Shown here piece after piece: positions 39,791-50,296 of a stretch of DNA of 64,000 nt. The position numbers and the translations under genes were made by a program. This stretch comes from Pseudomonadota bacterium (GTDB lineage: Bacteria > Pseudomonadota > Gammaproteobacteria > Nitrosococcales > Methylophagaceae): NCBI GenBank assembly GCA_030576275.1, contig JALIBN010000012.1, positions 62,001 to 126,000 on the forward strand. The letters run 5' to 3'. The stretch's first letter is position 1, and each line of letters starts with the position of its first letter. The notes under the pieces were generated by a model. That model saw only the letters and a program-made list of their open reading frames with translations. It made no database searches and had not been told where the DNA came from.

Positions 39791-41430
39791 TCATCTATTT
39801 GGTCTTTATTTTGATCTGTGACATCAATATTAAGTGTTTCAAAATGGATAAAAGCTTTTACTGATTGCTGTAGAAGTCGTCTTATTTGGCTAATAGTAGC
39901 CATGGTTTTATCCATTTTAGCGATAGATAATTTTCCCTCAGCACCGCGGCGCAATAACAGAGATTTTAATGATTGATACTCAGATTCAAGTGTATTCAAT
40001 TCATTTTTGAGAGTGTCTTCTTGATCGGTTTTTTGTCCAATATTGGCATGATTTAGTAAAACAACACTGTGTTTGTAAAACATATTTATTTGATCTTGAA
40101 TACTAGTATTTATTGCTGTTTCCACCTTTTTCTTATCAGCATTAATGTTGACGGCTAGTTCAGAAATAGCATCATAATATTGTGATATTCGAATAATACT
40201 TGGTAAGGCATCCGCGACTTCTTCGCTTAAGTTTTGTTTATATAACTCAGAAGTATAATCACCAATGGCAGTTGTTAATTTTTCAACGACAGAATCCTTT
40301 ACCGCCATGTTATTAATTGTTGTTTCAAAGTTAATACTATCTTTTGCCATGGCAAGTGAGTAATGACCGACTCTCTGCAGTTCTTTGTATAAAGCATGTA
40401 TTGCTAAATAAGGTATTGTTAAAGCATTTTTATCTAAATACCTCGGTGTAGCTTCATCTTCATCTTGAGTCTTAAAGCGACCAGATAACCATAAGACCAA
40501 TTTATCTGCCAATGGCCACATCAATAACACACCCAAAACATTAAAAATTGTGTGAAATAGTGCGAGCGTAGTCGTACTGGCATCACCTAAATGAAATAAA
40601 TCTTGGAAAAAGAGGATGGCGGTTATAAGTGGTGATAATAAAACAAGTGAAACTATAGCAGTAACCAAGTTAAAAATAACATGACTAGCCACCACTCTTT
40701 TGGCGACCGGATTAGCACCAAAAGATGAAAATATTGCTGTGGTTGTCGTGCCGAGATTACTACCAATGGCAATTGCCGCAGCGGGTAACAGGGTCATTAC
40801 ACCACCAGATAATGCCGTTAATGTAATCGCAAGGGTGACGCTAGATGATTGCATTAAGAGGGTGATTAAAAATCCCAAACCGGTATATATTAAAATATTT
40901 TTAATACCAATTTCACCGCTACTCGTTAAAGAAACCTGATCACCAAGTATAGAAAAGGTCTCTTTAAGCACATCAATGCCCATAAAGAGAATGCCAAAAC
41001 CTACTAATGCTTGGCCTATAGCACCAATATGACAGTCACCTTTAGCGAGCTTTATTACCATCCCAATACCAATCATTGGTAATGCAAACGCACTTATTTT
41101 GAAGTTAAACCCTATTAAGGTCACTAACCAACCAGTCGTTGTTGTACCAATATTACTGCCAAAAATAATCCAGATGGCACGTCTTAAACTCAATAAACCG
41201 GCATTGGTAAAACCAATGGTTGCTATGGTTACCGCGCTGGATGATTGAATTAAAGACGTTAAAAAAATACCGACGCCTAAACCACGTAGTCGAGTATTAG
41301 TCCAGTGATGTAATAATTGATTAAGTGTGCTTCCTGCAGCCATTTTAAGGCCATCGGACATTAACCACATGCCAAGTAAAAATAAACCTAAACCACCAAT
41401 ACCAGCACCGATCATTGGAAAAAGTGTCAT
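39772..41430 (-). CDS. Na/Pi cotransporter family protein with PhoU-like tail
   Basis: A 552-residue membrane protein. The N-terminal part (about 1-310) has eight or so hydrophobic segments in two Na_Pi_cotrans repeats, each with a QSSS motif (LTSLIQSSSAVT near 60, LMQSSSVTLA near 195) typical of the NptA/YjbB group. The C-terminal part (about 340-540) is helical and PhoU-like. It probably moves phosphate with sodium; YjbB-type members can export phosphate. It is divergent from folA. Confidence 0.9.
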   Translation of the reverse strand: MTLFPMIGAGIGGLGLFLLGMWLMSDGLKMAAGSTLNQLLHHWTNTRLRGLGVGIFLTSLIQSSSAVTIATIGFTNAGLLSLRRAIWIIFGSNIGTTTTGWLVTLIGFNFKISAFALPMIGIGMVIKLAKGDCHIGAIGQALVGFGILFMGIDVLKETFSILGDQVSLTSSGEIGIKNILIYTGLGFLITLLMQSSSVTLAITLTALSGGVMTLLPAAAIAIGSNLGTTTTAIFSSFGANPVAKRVVASHVIFNLVTAIVSLVLLSPLITAILFFQDLFHLGDASTTTLALFHTIFNVLGVLLMWPLADKLVLWLSGRFKTQDEDEATPRYLDKNALTIPYLAIHALYKELQRVGHYSLAMAKDSINFETTINNMAVKDSVVEKLTTAIGDYTSELYKQNLSEEVADALPSIIRISQYYDAISELAVNINADKKKVETAINTSIQDQINMFYKHSVVLLNHANIGQKTDQEDTLKNELNTLESEYQSLKSLLLRRGAEGKLSIAKMDKTMATISQIRRLLQQSVKAFIHFETLNIDVTDQNKDQIDENITFV

Positions 41431-41555
41431 AAAACCCCTAATATAATTAAGTGGTAATAAAATTTATTTTAATAATACCTTATCCTGAGAACCGTCCGAA
41501 TAATCTTCGACAAGTGTTATTCTATATTTAATATTATTTTTAGGATGTTTTGGGT

Positions 41556-42050
41556 ATGAAACTAGCAATTATTGTGGCCACAGATGAGCAAGGTTTAATT
41601 GGCAAAAATAATGACTTGCCATGGAAGTTATCGGCTGATTTACAATATTTTCGTCGGGTTACCATGGGAAAACCCATTATTATGGGTCGTAATACTCATG
41701 ACTCAATTGGTCGAGCATTACCGGGCAGAAAAAATATTATTGTGACTAAAAATAAAGCCTATCAAGCTGAAGGCTGCACTGTTGTACATTCAGTTAATGA
41801 TGCGTTGTTAGCTTGTGAGCAAGTAAAGGAAGTCATGGTGATGGGCGGGGCATCGTTGTACGAACAATTTTTACCAAAAGCCGACAAATTGTACTTAACT
41901 CAGGTTCATGCTTCAGTTACGGGAGGAGATACTTGGTTTCCTGAGTGGCATAAAAATGAATGGTCAGAAATAAGTAGAGAAGATTATCTAGCCGATGAGA
42001 AAAATGGTTACGCTTATAGTTTTATTGTCTATGAAAAAATAAAGAAGTAA
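41556..42050 (+). CDS. folA: dihydrofolate reductase
   Basis: Reduces dihydrofolate to tetrahydrofolate with NADPH. The 164-residue protein has the N-terminal motif GLIGKNNDLPW with the Met20-loop equivalent, catalytic Asp in SADLQYFRR (about 27), the MGRNTHDSIGRALPGR loop and the VMGGASLYEQFLP segment. ATG at 41556 is preferred, with AGGA at 41542; a TTG two codons earlier is possible. It is divergent from the phosphate transporter gene. Confidence 0.95.
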   Translation: MKLAIIVATDEQGLIGKNNDLPWKLSADLQYFRRVTMGKPIIMGRNTHDSIGRALPGRKNIIVTKNKAYQAEGCTVVHSVNDALLACEQVKEVMVMGGASLYEQFLPKADKLYLTQVHASVTGGDTWFPEWHKNEWSEISREDYLADEKNGYAYSFIVYEKIKK

Positions 42051-42090
42051 GTTGTTTTAAGGTGGGGTTGGATATTAATTATAGTAATGA

Positions 42091-42136
42091 GTGTTGAGCC
42101 GAGAGTAACCTTATTAGGTAGATCTCGACTTAACAC
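42091..42136. terminator. hairpin between convergent folA and TIGR02647-type gene
   Basis: Arms 42091-42104 and 42123-42136 pair over 14 bases with two G-U wobbles and an 18-base loop. It lies between two convergent genes, so it may terminate one or both transcripts. U-tracts are modest. Confidence 0.4.
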
Positions 42137-42152
42137 CCCTTTAGCTTTTAAC

Positions 42153-42392
42153 TTATGTGTTAGGTGTTAAAAGACGTAATGCAGCTTGAGTATGTTCAGC
42201 TGCTTCATGCCCTAAATCGGTTAAGTAACCACCATCTTCACTATCAACCAAGCCTTTTTCATGTAAACGTTTGATGGCATTTACCAAACCATCACGGGCA
42301 GTATCATGAACTTTAATGCCTTCTTGTGTGCTATCTAAATTGTAGCGAAGTAATAATTCAATTTCATCGACTAGTTCTTGTTTAATGCTCAT
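42153..42392 (-). CDS. TIGR02647 family small protein
   Basis: A 79-residue helical protein. The N-terminal segment ELVDEIELLLRYNLDSTQEGIKVH and the C-terminal GGYLTDLGHEAAEHTQAALRLL match the TIGR02647 family, sometimes annotated as DNA-binding, found in Gammaproteobacteria. In Pseudomonas a similar small gene lies between hemN and anr, as I recall; here a dead hemN remnant lies just upstream on the same strand. The function is unknown. Confidence 0.8.
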   Translation of the reverse strand: MSIKQELVDEIELLLRYNLDSTQEGIKVHDTARDGLVNAIKRLHEKGLVDSEDGGYLTDLGHEAAEHTQAALRLLTPNT

Positions 42393-42511
42393 CTTTTTTT
42401 CCTGTTTTATTGTGGCGACAGTTAATCCTACGCTGATTTTTAAAAATTACTATTGGATATTTAAGTGAGTTACTAAAAGCATCGACTTAAATTACCTTAG
42501 AAAAACGATGT

Positions 42512-42897
42512 TCAGTTTTTTTTCTGAAGATGAAAATCAAAAGCCATGCAGATATTTCTGATTAATAAACGACCTGCTGGAAGCACCTCTATTTTATCTT
42601 GGTCATAAGTTAATAGGCCATCGGTAGCTAATGGGTCAAGTTGTGGGAAGACAGACATAGGCAAAATATTCGCTAAAGTTAATTCCCAGTAGTTTTTCAA
42701 TGGCTTTAATCTTTAATGAAAAGACGCAAATTAGTCATGTAATAAAGGTGCGGCGAATTTTATCATCTTCATTTAAGGTGACACCCCTGAAAACTGGGAT
42801 CTTATTATTGCTGAGGCTTGTCGCATAATCTTCTAGCGTGCATTTATTTTGTGAATAGGAATCACCAACACTGCCAGTTGAAGTGCTACCGTCTGAC
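42512..42897 (-). pseudogene. hemN: decayed 3' part of hemN (oxygen-independent coproporphyrinogen III oxidase)
   Basis: Minus-strand reading in pieces gives a clear HemN C-terminus. From about 42889: GDSYSQNKCTLEDYATSL, then KIPVFRGVTLNEDDKIRR, an in-frame TGA near 42738, then LICVFSLKIKAIEKLLGIN and FSEYFA. A frameshift near 42665 follows, then QLDPLATDGLL and GRLLIRNICMAFDFHL to a TGA at 42512. HemN normally ends with RNICM-x-FD-x-L. Only about the last 130 of some 455 codons are recognisable; the radical-SAM part is gone. Translation of even the C-terminal piece would need a TTG start at 42700. Confidence 0.85.
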
Positions 42898-43074
42898 AAC
42901 CATCAGTTCACGCATTGTTTATATTCATGCAATAGAACTCAAATAGACAATAATTAAAATGTATTTACTTTGCAATAAGTAACTGGTTTTTGACCTCAAT
43001 CTAAAGATTATCCGTATATAAGTGCCTGTCTAAGGTATCATTATGGGTTTTATTGATTCATTCTGGCAGGTTTT

Positions 43075-44367
43075 ATGAAGGTATTGGTTATTGGTGGTGG
43101 TGGACGTGAACATGCATTAGCGTGGAAATTGATTCAATCACCGCGTTGCTCACAAGTTTATGTTGCACCAGGTAATCCTGGCACTCGCAATGAGCCAAAC
43201 GTTGATAATGTTGCGATTGCTGTTGATGATATTGCTGGCCTAGTGTCTTTTGCCAAAGATAATGCCATTGAACTTACGATTGTTGGCCCCGAAGTTCCTT
43301 TAGTTATGGGCGTTGTTGATGCCTTTACTGAGGCAGGATTACGTTGTTTCGGCCCCACAAAGGAGGCCGCTCAATTAGAAGCGTCAAAAAGTTTCACTAA
43401 GGATTTTTTGGCGCGCCACAAGATTCCAACGGCAGCATATCAAGTGTTTACTGAGATTGAACCTGCTGCGGCTTATATCAAACAACAAGGTACACCCATA
43501 GTTGTAAAAGCGGATGGTTTAGCTGCTGGCAAAGGTGTTATTGTTGCGCTGACAGAACAACAAGCGATCACTGCTGTTGAAGACATGTTGTCAGGCAACG
43601 CCTTTGGTGATGCTGGTCATCGGGTTGTTATTGAAGAGTTTATGACCGGCGAAGAAGCAAGCTTCATTGTAATGGTAGATGGCAAACACATTCTTCCGCT
43701 AGCAACATCTCAGGACCATAAAGCACGAGATAATGGTGATCAAGGCCCTAATACCGGCGGCATGGGTGCATATTCACCTGCACCTGTTGTTACACCCGAA
43801 GTCTACAATCGCATTATGGCTGAAGTTATTGAGCCGACAGTAAAAGGTATGGCTGAAGATGGCCGACCTTATACCGGTTTCTTGTATGCTGGAGTGATGA
43901 TTGATGAGCATGGTGCGCCACGAGTAGTTGAATATAACTGCCGTTTTGGTGATCCAGAAACACAACCCATTTTGATGCGCTTACAATCCGACTTAATTCC
44001 GCTATGTGAAGCAGCACTTGATGGAAAATTAGACACGGTAGAAGCACAATGGGACACTCGAGCTGCGGTAGGGGTTGTTTTAGCCGCTGGTGGTTATCCT
44101 GATACCTATAAGAAAGGCACGGTTATTCATGGCTTAGATATGGCTGATAGTGATGATGCGAAAGTATTTCACGCAGGCACTGCACTCATTAACGGTGATG
44201 TTGTGACTGCTGGTGGTCGTGTTTTATGTGCTACGGCATTAGGAGATACAGTTGCCGAAGCACAAAGCAAAGCGTATAAAACAGTTAAGTATATAACTTG
44301 GCAAGATATGTATTACCGCACTGATATAGCTTATCGCGCGGTGGCAAGAGAACAACAAAATAGTTAG
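43075..44367 (+). CDS. purD: phosphoribosylamine-glycine ligase (GAR synthetase)
   Basis: Second step of purine synthesis. The 430-residue ATP-grasp enzyme has the N-terminal VIGGGGREHALAWK, the ATP-grasp loop VVKADGLAAGKGVIVA near 142-157, the HKARDNGDQGPNTGGMGAYSPAP signature near 222-245 and the metal site VVEYNCRFGDPETQ near 285. Length is normal. purH, a frequent upstream partner, is absent; instead the hemN remnant lies upstream. Confidence 0.97.
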   Translation: MKVLVIGGGGREHALAWKLIQSPRCSQVYVAPGNPGTRNEPNVDNVAIAVDDIAGLVSFAKDNAIELTIVGPEVPLVMGVVDAFTEAGLRCFGPTKEAAQLEASKSFTKDFLARHKIPTAAYQVFTEIEPAAAYIKQQGTPIVVKADGLAAGKGVIVALTEQQAITAVEDMLSGNAFGDAGHRVVIEEFMTGEEASFIVMVDGKHILPLATSQDHKARDNGDQGPNTGGMGAYSPAPVVTPEVYNRIMAEVIEPTVKGMAEDGRPYTGFLYAGVMIDEHGAPRVVEYNCRFGDPETQPILMRLQSDLIPLCEAALDGKLDTVEAQWDTRAAVGVVLAAGGYPDTYKKGTVIHGLDMADSDDAKVFHAGTALINGDVVTAGGRVLCATALGDTVAEAQSKAYKTVKYITWQDMYYRTDIAYRAVAREQQNS

Positions 44368-44506
44368 GTTTTGGCATGAAAAATCTTTTTTATCAGATCA
44401 AGTTACTTTGCTAAAAAGCATATTTAGCCCGTAAAAAGTCGGTATGATTCAAAATAAAGGGTGCGAGAGCCTCTTAATGCAAACCAACCTTAAAGCAGGA
44501 GACTGA

Positions 44507-45379
44507 ATGTCTGTATCCCACCCGATTATTGCTGTGACTGGTTCGTCTGGTGCTGGCACATCTACTGTTAAACATGCATTTGAAGATATTTTTCGACGCG
44601 GCGGAATTAAGCCAGTAATTGTTGAAGGTGATAGTTTTCACAGATACGATCGTACGGAAATGGGTGCTGCAGTAGAAGCAGCAGAAGCCAAAGGAGATGC
44701 TTTAACGCATTTCGGTCCTGAAGCAAACTGTTTAGATCGTTTAGAAAATTTATTTCAAACTTATTCTGAAACGGGTAGAGGTGAAAAACGCTACTACATT
44801 CACGATGAAAATGAGGGCGCTAAGTATGGTCAAGCGCCAGGAACCTTTACGCCTTGGGAAGAAATTGACGGGGATAATGACTTGTTGTTTTATGAGGGGC
44901 TACACGGTGCTATCGTGACTGACGAGGTTAATATACCTAAGTTTGTTGATTTGTTAATCGGCGTTGTACCTGTAATCAATTTGGAATGGATTCAGAAAGT
45001 GAAGCGTGATTGTGCTAATCGTGGTTATTCACAAGAGGCGGTAGTTGATATTATCCTTAAGAGGATGCCTGATTATATCCATCACATTACCCCGCAATTC
45101 TCGCGTACCCACATTAATTTTCAACGCGTACCGTTAATTGATACTTCAAACCCTTTTGTGATGCGTGAAATTCCAACGGCCGATGAAAGCTTAGTTGTCA
45201 TTCGTTTTAAAGATCCTAAACAAGCTGATTTTCCTTATTACCTCAAGATGTTAAAAGATTCTTTCATGTCTCGACCTAATAATATGGTGGTACCGGCAGT
45301 AAAATTGGGCTTAGCTATGGAAATTATCTTGACGCCATTTATCGAAGAAATGATGATTAGAAAACGTCAGCGGGGCTAA
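44507..45379 (+). CDS. prk: phosphoribulokinase
   Basis: Phosphorylates ribulose 5-phosphate to ribulose 1,5-bisphosphate. The 290-residue proteobacterial class I enzyme has the P-loop GSSGAGTST (12-20), EGDSFHRYDRTEM near 41, FYEGLHG near 130 and the HITPQFSRTHINFQRVP segment. It resembles both Calvin-cycle CbbP and the E. coli PrkB paralogue, so the sequence does not by itself show autotrophy. GGAG lies about six bases before the ATG. No RuBisCO gene occurs in this window. It stands alone between purD and tsaC. Confidence 0.9.
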   Translation: MSVSHPIIAVTGSSGAGTSTVKHAFEDIFRRGGIKPVIVEGDSFHRYDRTEMGAAVEAAEAKGDALTHFGPEANCLDRLENLFQTYSETGRGEKRYYIHDENEGAKYGQAPGTFTPWEEIDGDNDLLFYEGLHGAIVTDEVNIPKFVDLLIGVVPVINLEWIQKVKRDCANRGYSQEAVVDIILKRMPDYIHHITPQFSRTHINFQRVPLIDTSNPFVMREIPTADESLVVIRFKDPKQADFPYYLKMLKDSFMSRPNNMVVPAVKLGLAMEIILTPFIEEMMIRKRQRG

Positions 45380-45462
45380 GCTACAAAAGTTAACCAAGTT
45401 TGATTACAATGATGTTGCCGCAGGTAGGCGGTATCGTTATTTTAAGGGTATTGAAATAAGCC

Positions 45463-46934
<1,472 letters not shown>

Positions 46935-47191
46935 AAAACCAAGTAATCGCTCCAATATTCAGCTAGACAGTGGTAATAGCAGACTCTTTCCGAGTAGCTA
47001 TGATCTTTCATTCATTTATCGATGCTCATTATTCTTAGGTAGTCGGGAATCCACAAGGCAGTGGCTATATCAACTGCCCATGGATTGCTCTTTTCATGGC
47101 AATGACGAAGCGGAAACTCACACCTTTAGTGATTACAGCTATATAAGACATTAGCTTACCAAAGCTAGGCAATTCATAATTGACAGGCAAA
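46935..47191. other. intergenic region after hemF, nothing recognised
   Basis: About 260 bases before a strong terminator. Frames present lack coding character or a start signal. Confidence 0.5.
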
Positions 47192-47218
47192 AAAAGACCC
47201 TCGATTGAGGGTCTTTTG
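47192..47218. terminator. bidirectional terminator between hemF and ompW
   Basis: An 11-bp perfect inverted repeat (47192-47202 with 47207-47217) with a four-base GATT loop, A-run on the left and T-run on the right. It fits termination of both the rightward hemF and leftward ompW transcripts. Confidence 0.88.
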
Positions 47219-47244
47219 ATTTGTTCGTTTAACTAAGAAAAATA

Positions 47245-47922
47245 TTAGAAACGACGACCTACACCGATACCATATAAAAATGGGTTGATATCTGCAGAGA
47301 TTTGTTGCGCACTTCCTGCAGCAGTATTTGAGAATTTAGCTGTAGTATCGATTTGGATATATTTCACATCTAAGTTAACAAACCAGTCATCATTTATAGC
47401 AATATCAACACCAGCTTGTGCTGCTAAACCCCAAGAGTCTTCTAATTTAACTTTTGCTCCAGCACCAGGTAATTCTGAACCAGCAACTTTTTCATCAAAG
47501 AAGTAAGTGTAGTTCACACCAGCACCGATATAAGGGCGAATATTTGAATCAGGAGCAAAGTGATATTGCAATGTCAATGTCGGTGGTAAAACTTTTGTAT
47601 CAATAACATCACCTAAACCTGCCCAGCCTTTTTCACCTGTCACGGTGTGTTCTGAATAACCAAGAATTAATTCAATCCCCCAGTTACGGTCAACCATATA
47701 TGTAATATCTAATTCAGGAACCGTGTCTGAATCAACTTTAACACCTCGAAGTCCACTATCAACACCGTTTAGGGTTAAGGTTCCGCTATCATCATTAGGG
47801 TTAACATTGATGATACGACCACGCACCAACCAATCACCTGCTTCATAGGCCATTGCTGGTGTAGCTATAGCTGAAAGACCTGTTGCTGCTAAAAGCGCAA
47901 TTGCTAATTTTGTTACTTTCAT
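47245..47922 (-). CDS. ompW: OmpW family outer membrane protein
   Basis: A 225-residue, eight-stranded beta-barrel porin-like protein. Signal peptide 1-25 ends in Ala-Met-Ala. The mature start EAGDWLVRGRIINVNPND, the GIELILGYSEHTV strand, LPPTLTLQYHF, IRPYIGAGVNYTYFF and the terminal GVGRRF with C-terminal Phe are typical of OmpW. AGGAG precedes the ATG. Family members admit small hydrophobic compounds. In enterics OmpW responds to FNR, and an FNR-type site is seen upstream here. Confidence 0.94.
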   Translation of the reverse strand: MKVTKLAIALLAATGLSAIATPAMAYEAGDWLVRGRIINVNPNDDSGTLTLNGVDSGLRGVKVDSDTVPELDITYMVDRNWGIELILGYSEHTVTGEKGWAGLGDVIDTKVLPPTLTLQYHFAPDSNIRPYIGAGVNYTYFFDEKVAGSELPGAGAKVKLEDSWGLAAQAGVDIAINDDWFVNLDVKYIQIDTTAKFSNTAAGSAQQISADINPFLYGIGVGRRF

Positions 47923-47973
47923 TTTTGCTTCTCCTGAAGAAAATTTAAAACTGTTCCCAATGATTAGATGCTG

Positions 47974-48014
47974 ATCATACGAGCATAGTGATTAATCACA
48001 TTGATCTCGGTCAA
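47974..48014 (-). promoter_or_regulatory. FNR/Anr-type site and -10 element upstream of ompW
   Basis: On the minus strand TTGACCGAGATCAA (48014-48001) differs from the FNR consensus TTGAT-N4-ATCAA at one base. A TATGAT hexamer at 47979-47974 falls where the -10 element would be if the FNR site is centred at -41.5, the class II activator arrangement. A perfect 12-bp palindrome GTGATTAATCAC (47989-48000) lies between. The FNR-type regulator is encoded about 100 bases further on. Confidence 0.6.
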
Positions 48015-48106
48015 TAAAACGGTTAAAAGTATTTCTTATATGCTCAGGAGTCGAAAATGCATTTTTTACGCCAAGTCTTTAAATAGCGTTAATTTTGTAG
48101 TGCTTA

Positions 48107-48856
48107 TTAGCCACATAATCCTTTTATTTTTGCTATGTCGCGCAAGACAATTCCTTTGCCGAGAATGGTGATTAAGCCCTCTTCTTGAAAACGTGAAAAT
48201 ACGCGACTCACTGTTTCAACAGCTAAACCAAGATGATTGGCTATGTCTCCTCGAGACATGGTGAGGTGAAATTCGGTAGCAGAAAACCCGCGATCGCTAA
48301 AACGTTTAGAAAATGACAATAAAAAAGTAGCGAGTTTTTCATCGGCTGTTTTTTTACCGAGCAACAACATGAGGCTTTTATCGCCTAATAATTCCTTGCT
48401 TAAGCGACTAAGTAGCTGAATTTGTAGTTGCGGCATGCCCTTACCGAGTTCCTGTAATGAATCAAAAGGAAGCTCGCAAACACTGCTGGTTTCTAAGGCT
48501 TTGGCATTTGATTGGTAAGACTCTTGATAAAGCGCATCCAAACCAATAAATTCGCCGGGGAAATAAAAACCAGTGACTTGATCGCGACCGTTAGTTGCTG
48601 AAATCGTGGTTTTAAATGAGCCCGACCGAACTACATATAACGATTTAAAGGCATGTTCGGTGGTAAACAGTGCCTCGCCTCGCTTATGGCTTTGACTGCG
48701 CTGGATAATTTTATCTAACTGCGCAAGGTCCTCATTATGAAGGCCTAATGGTAAACACAACCGATACAGTGAACATTCTTGACAGGCAACGCGGTGATCA
48801 TGCTCAAGCTTAGCCATATCTTTGAATAGAGGGGTCACATTGTTCATTTGTGCCAT
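48107..48856 (-). CDS. fnr: FNR/Anr-type oxygen-sensing transcription regulator
   Basis: A 249-residue Crp/Fnr family regulator. The cluster ligands are all present: Cys25, Cys28 and Cys34 in [10 protein letters not shown] and a fourth cysteine at about 127, so it should hold an oxygen-labile [4Fe-4S] cluster. The sensor beta-roll includes the conserved [13 protein letters not shown]. The recognition helix near 215 has Val-Glu-Thr-Val-Ser-Arg, with the Glu and Ser-Arg that read TTGAT half sites. It activates or represses genes at low oxygen. It is divergent from hisB. Confidence 0.95.
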   Translation of the reverse strand: MAQMNNVTPLFKDMAKLEHDHRVACQECSLYRLCLPLGLHNEDLAQLDKIIQRSQSHKRGEALFTTEHAFKSLYVVRSGSFKTTISATNGRDQVTGFYFPGEFIGLDALYQESYQSNAKALETSSVCELPFDSLQELGKGMPQLQIQLLSRLSKELLGDKSLMLLLGKKTADEKLATFLLSFSKRFSDRGFSATEFHLTMSRGDIANHLGLAVETVSRVFSRFQEEGLITILGKGIVLRDIAKIKGLCG

Positions 48857-48955
48857 GACAAATCCTATGTATTAGATAATAATTATCATACCGCTTCAAA
48901 CCACTCACCGAAACAGTTATTATTCCTTATTTATTGTAGTTTAGGAAAAACCATA

Positions 48956-49546
48956 ATGTCTCGTATTGCAACTATTGCACGTAACACGCTGGAAACCCAA
49001 ATTGAGGTGACATTAAACCTTGATGGTAGCGGCCAATTTTCTGCGGAAACGGGTGTTCCTTTTCTTGACCATATGATGGAGCAGATTGCGCGCCACGGTT
49101 TATTTGATCTGAATGTAAAAGCTAACGGCGATTTGCAAATTGACGCTCATCACACTGTTGAAGATATTGGTATAACGATTGGTCAAGCTATAAAAAAAGC
49201 CTTAGGTGATAAAAAAGGCGTAGTTCGCTACGGCCATGCATATGTGCCTTTAGATGAGGCATTATCACGAGTTGTCTTAGATTTGTCAGGTCGGCCAGGT
49301 TTTGAGTACGGCGTCACCTTTAACCGTGACAAAATTGGTGAATTTGATGTCGATTTGTTTTATGAGTTCTTTCAAGGATTAGTTAACCACGCGGGTCTTA
49401 CCTTACATATTGATTGTTTAAAAGGCCGTAATGCGCACCATATTGCAGAAACCATCTTCAAAGCCTTTGGGCGAGCTTTACGCATGGCTGTAACATTAGA
49501 TCAGCGCGCATTAGAACAGTTGCCATCAACAAAAGGTGCATTATAA
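48956..49546 (+). CDS. hisB: imidazoleglycerol-phosphate dehydratase
   Basis: Sixth step of histidine synthesis. The 196-residue monofunctional enzyme has the metal-binding His clusters [10 protein letters not shown] near 62-71 and GRNAHHIAE near 162, and FLDHMMEQ near 35. The ATG at 48956 is chosen because AGGAAA lies about nine bases upstream and it gives the usual start (Met-Ser-Arg-Ile-Ala); an in-frame start at 48848 would overlap the fnr start region. It is the first of hisBHAFIE. Confidence 0.96.
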   Translation: MSRIATIARNTLETQIEVTLNLDGSGQFSAETGVPFLDHMMEQIARHGLFDLNVKANGDLQIDAHHTVEDIGITIGQAIKKALGDKKGVVRYGHAYVPLDEALSRVVLDLSGRPGFEYGVTFNRDKIGEFDVDLFYEFFQGLVNHAGLTLHIDCLKGRNAHHIAETIFKAFGRALRMAVTLDQRALEQLPSTKGAL

Positions 49547-49617
49547 TTCGCTGATATCTTGTTTTCCCTTTATTACGTAAAATAGATTTTTATCACATAC
49601 TTTTTATCAGGTTATTT

Positions 49618-50262
49618 ATGCGTCGCGTAGCAGTTATTGATTATGGCATGGGCAATTTACGCTCAGTCTCCAAAGCACTTGAAGCTGTTGCGGGTGATGT
49701 GACTGTCGAAGTGACCTCAGATCCTACTCGTATTCTAACTGCCTGCCATGTCGTATTCCCTGGTGTTGGTGCTATGCGTGATTGTGTTGCAGAATTAAAG
49801 CGCTTAGAGTTAGAGGATGTTATTCGACGTGTTATCAGTAATGGCACTCCAACATTAGGCATCTGCCTCGGTATGCAAGCAATGCTTAGTCACAGTGAAG
49901 AAAATTCCGGCACTGAAGGTTTAAATATTATTGCCGGTAATGTTCGTCATTTTGATATTAAGCCCAGCGCTAATGGTGAGCACCTGAAAGTACCGCATAT
50001 GGGGTGGAACCAAGTTCATCAAACATCTATTCACCCTTTGTGGCATAAAATCGAACAAGACAGTCGTTTTTATTTTGTACATAGTTATTTTGTTGCTCCA
50101 GAAGATGCCGCTGTAACGGCGGCAACGACGGCTTATCCTGATGCTTTCGCATCTGCTATTCATAAAGACAACGTGTTTGCGGTGCAATTTCATCCAGAAA
50201 AAAGCCAACATGCTGGGCTGCAATTACTTGAAAATTTTTTAAACTGGGACGGCAAGTCCTAA
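49618..50262 (+). CDS. hisH: imidazole glycerol phosphate synthase, glutaminase subunit
   Basis: Releases ammonia from glutamine for HisF. The 214-residue class I amidotransferase has the nucleophile Cys83 in GICLGMQAM, the HSYF segment near 160, and the His/Glu dyad in QFHPEKSQHAG near 190. It pairs with hisF two genes downstream, with hisA between them, a usual order. Confidence 0.97.
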   Translation: MRRVAVIDYGMGNLRSVSKALEAVAGDVTVEVTSDPTRILTACHVVFPGVGAMRDCVAELKRLELEDVIRRVISNGTPTLGICLGMQAMLSHSEENSGTEGLNIIAGNVRHFDIKPSANGEHLKVPHMGWNQVHQTSIHPLWHKIEQDSRFYFVHSYFVAPEDAAVTAATTAYPDAFASAIHKDNVFAVQFHPEKSQHAGLQLLENFLNWDGKS

Positions 50263-50296
50263 ACCTTAATATGCTGATAAATTTGGAGAAATCTTT

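Noticed and set aside
48871-48889. GATAATAATTATC as a Fur box between fnr and hisB
   Set aside because: It covers only part of the 19-bp Fur consensus and could be chance in AT-rich sequence.
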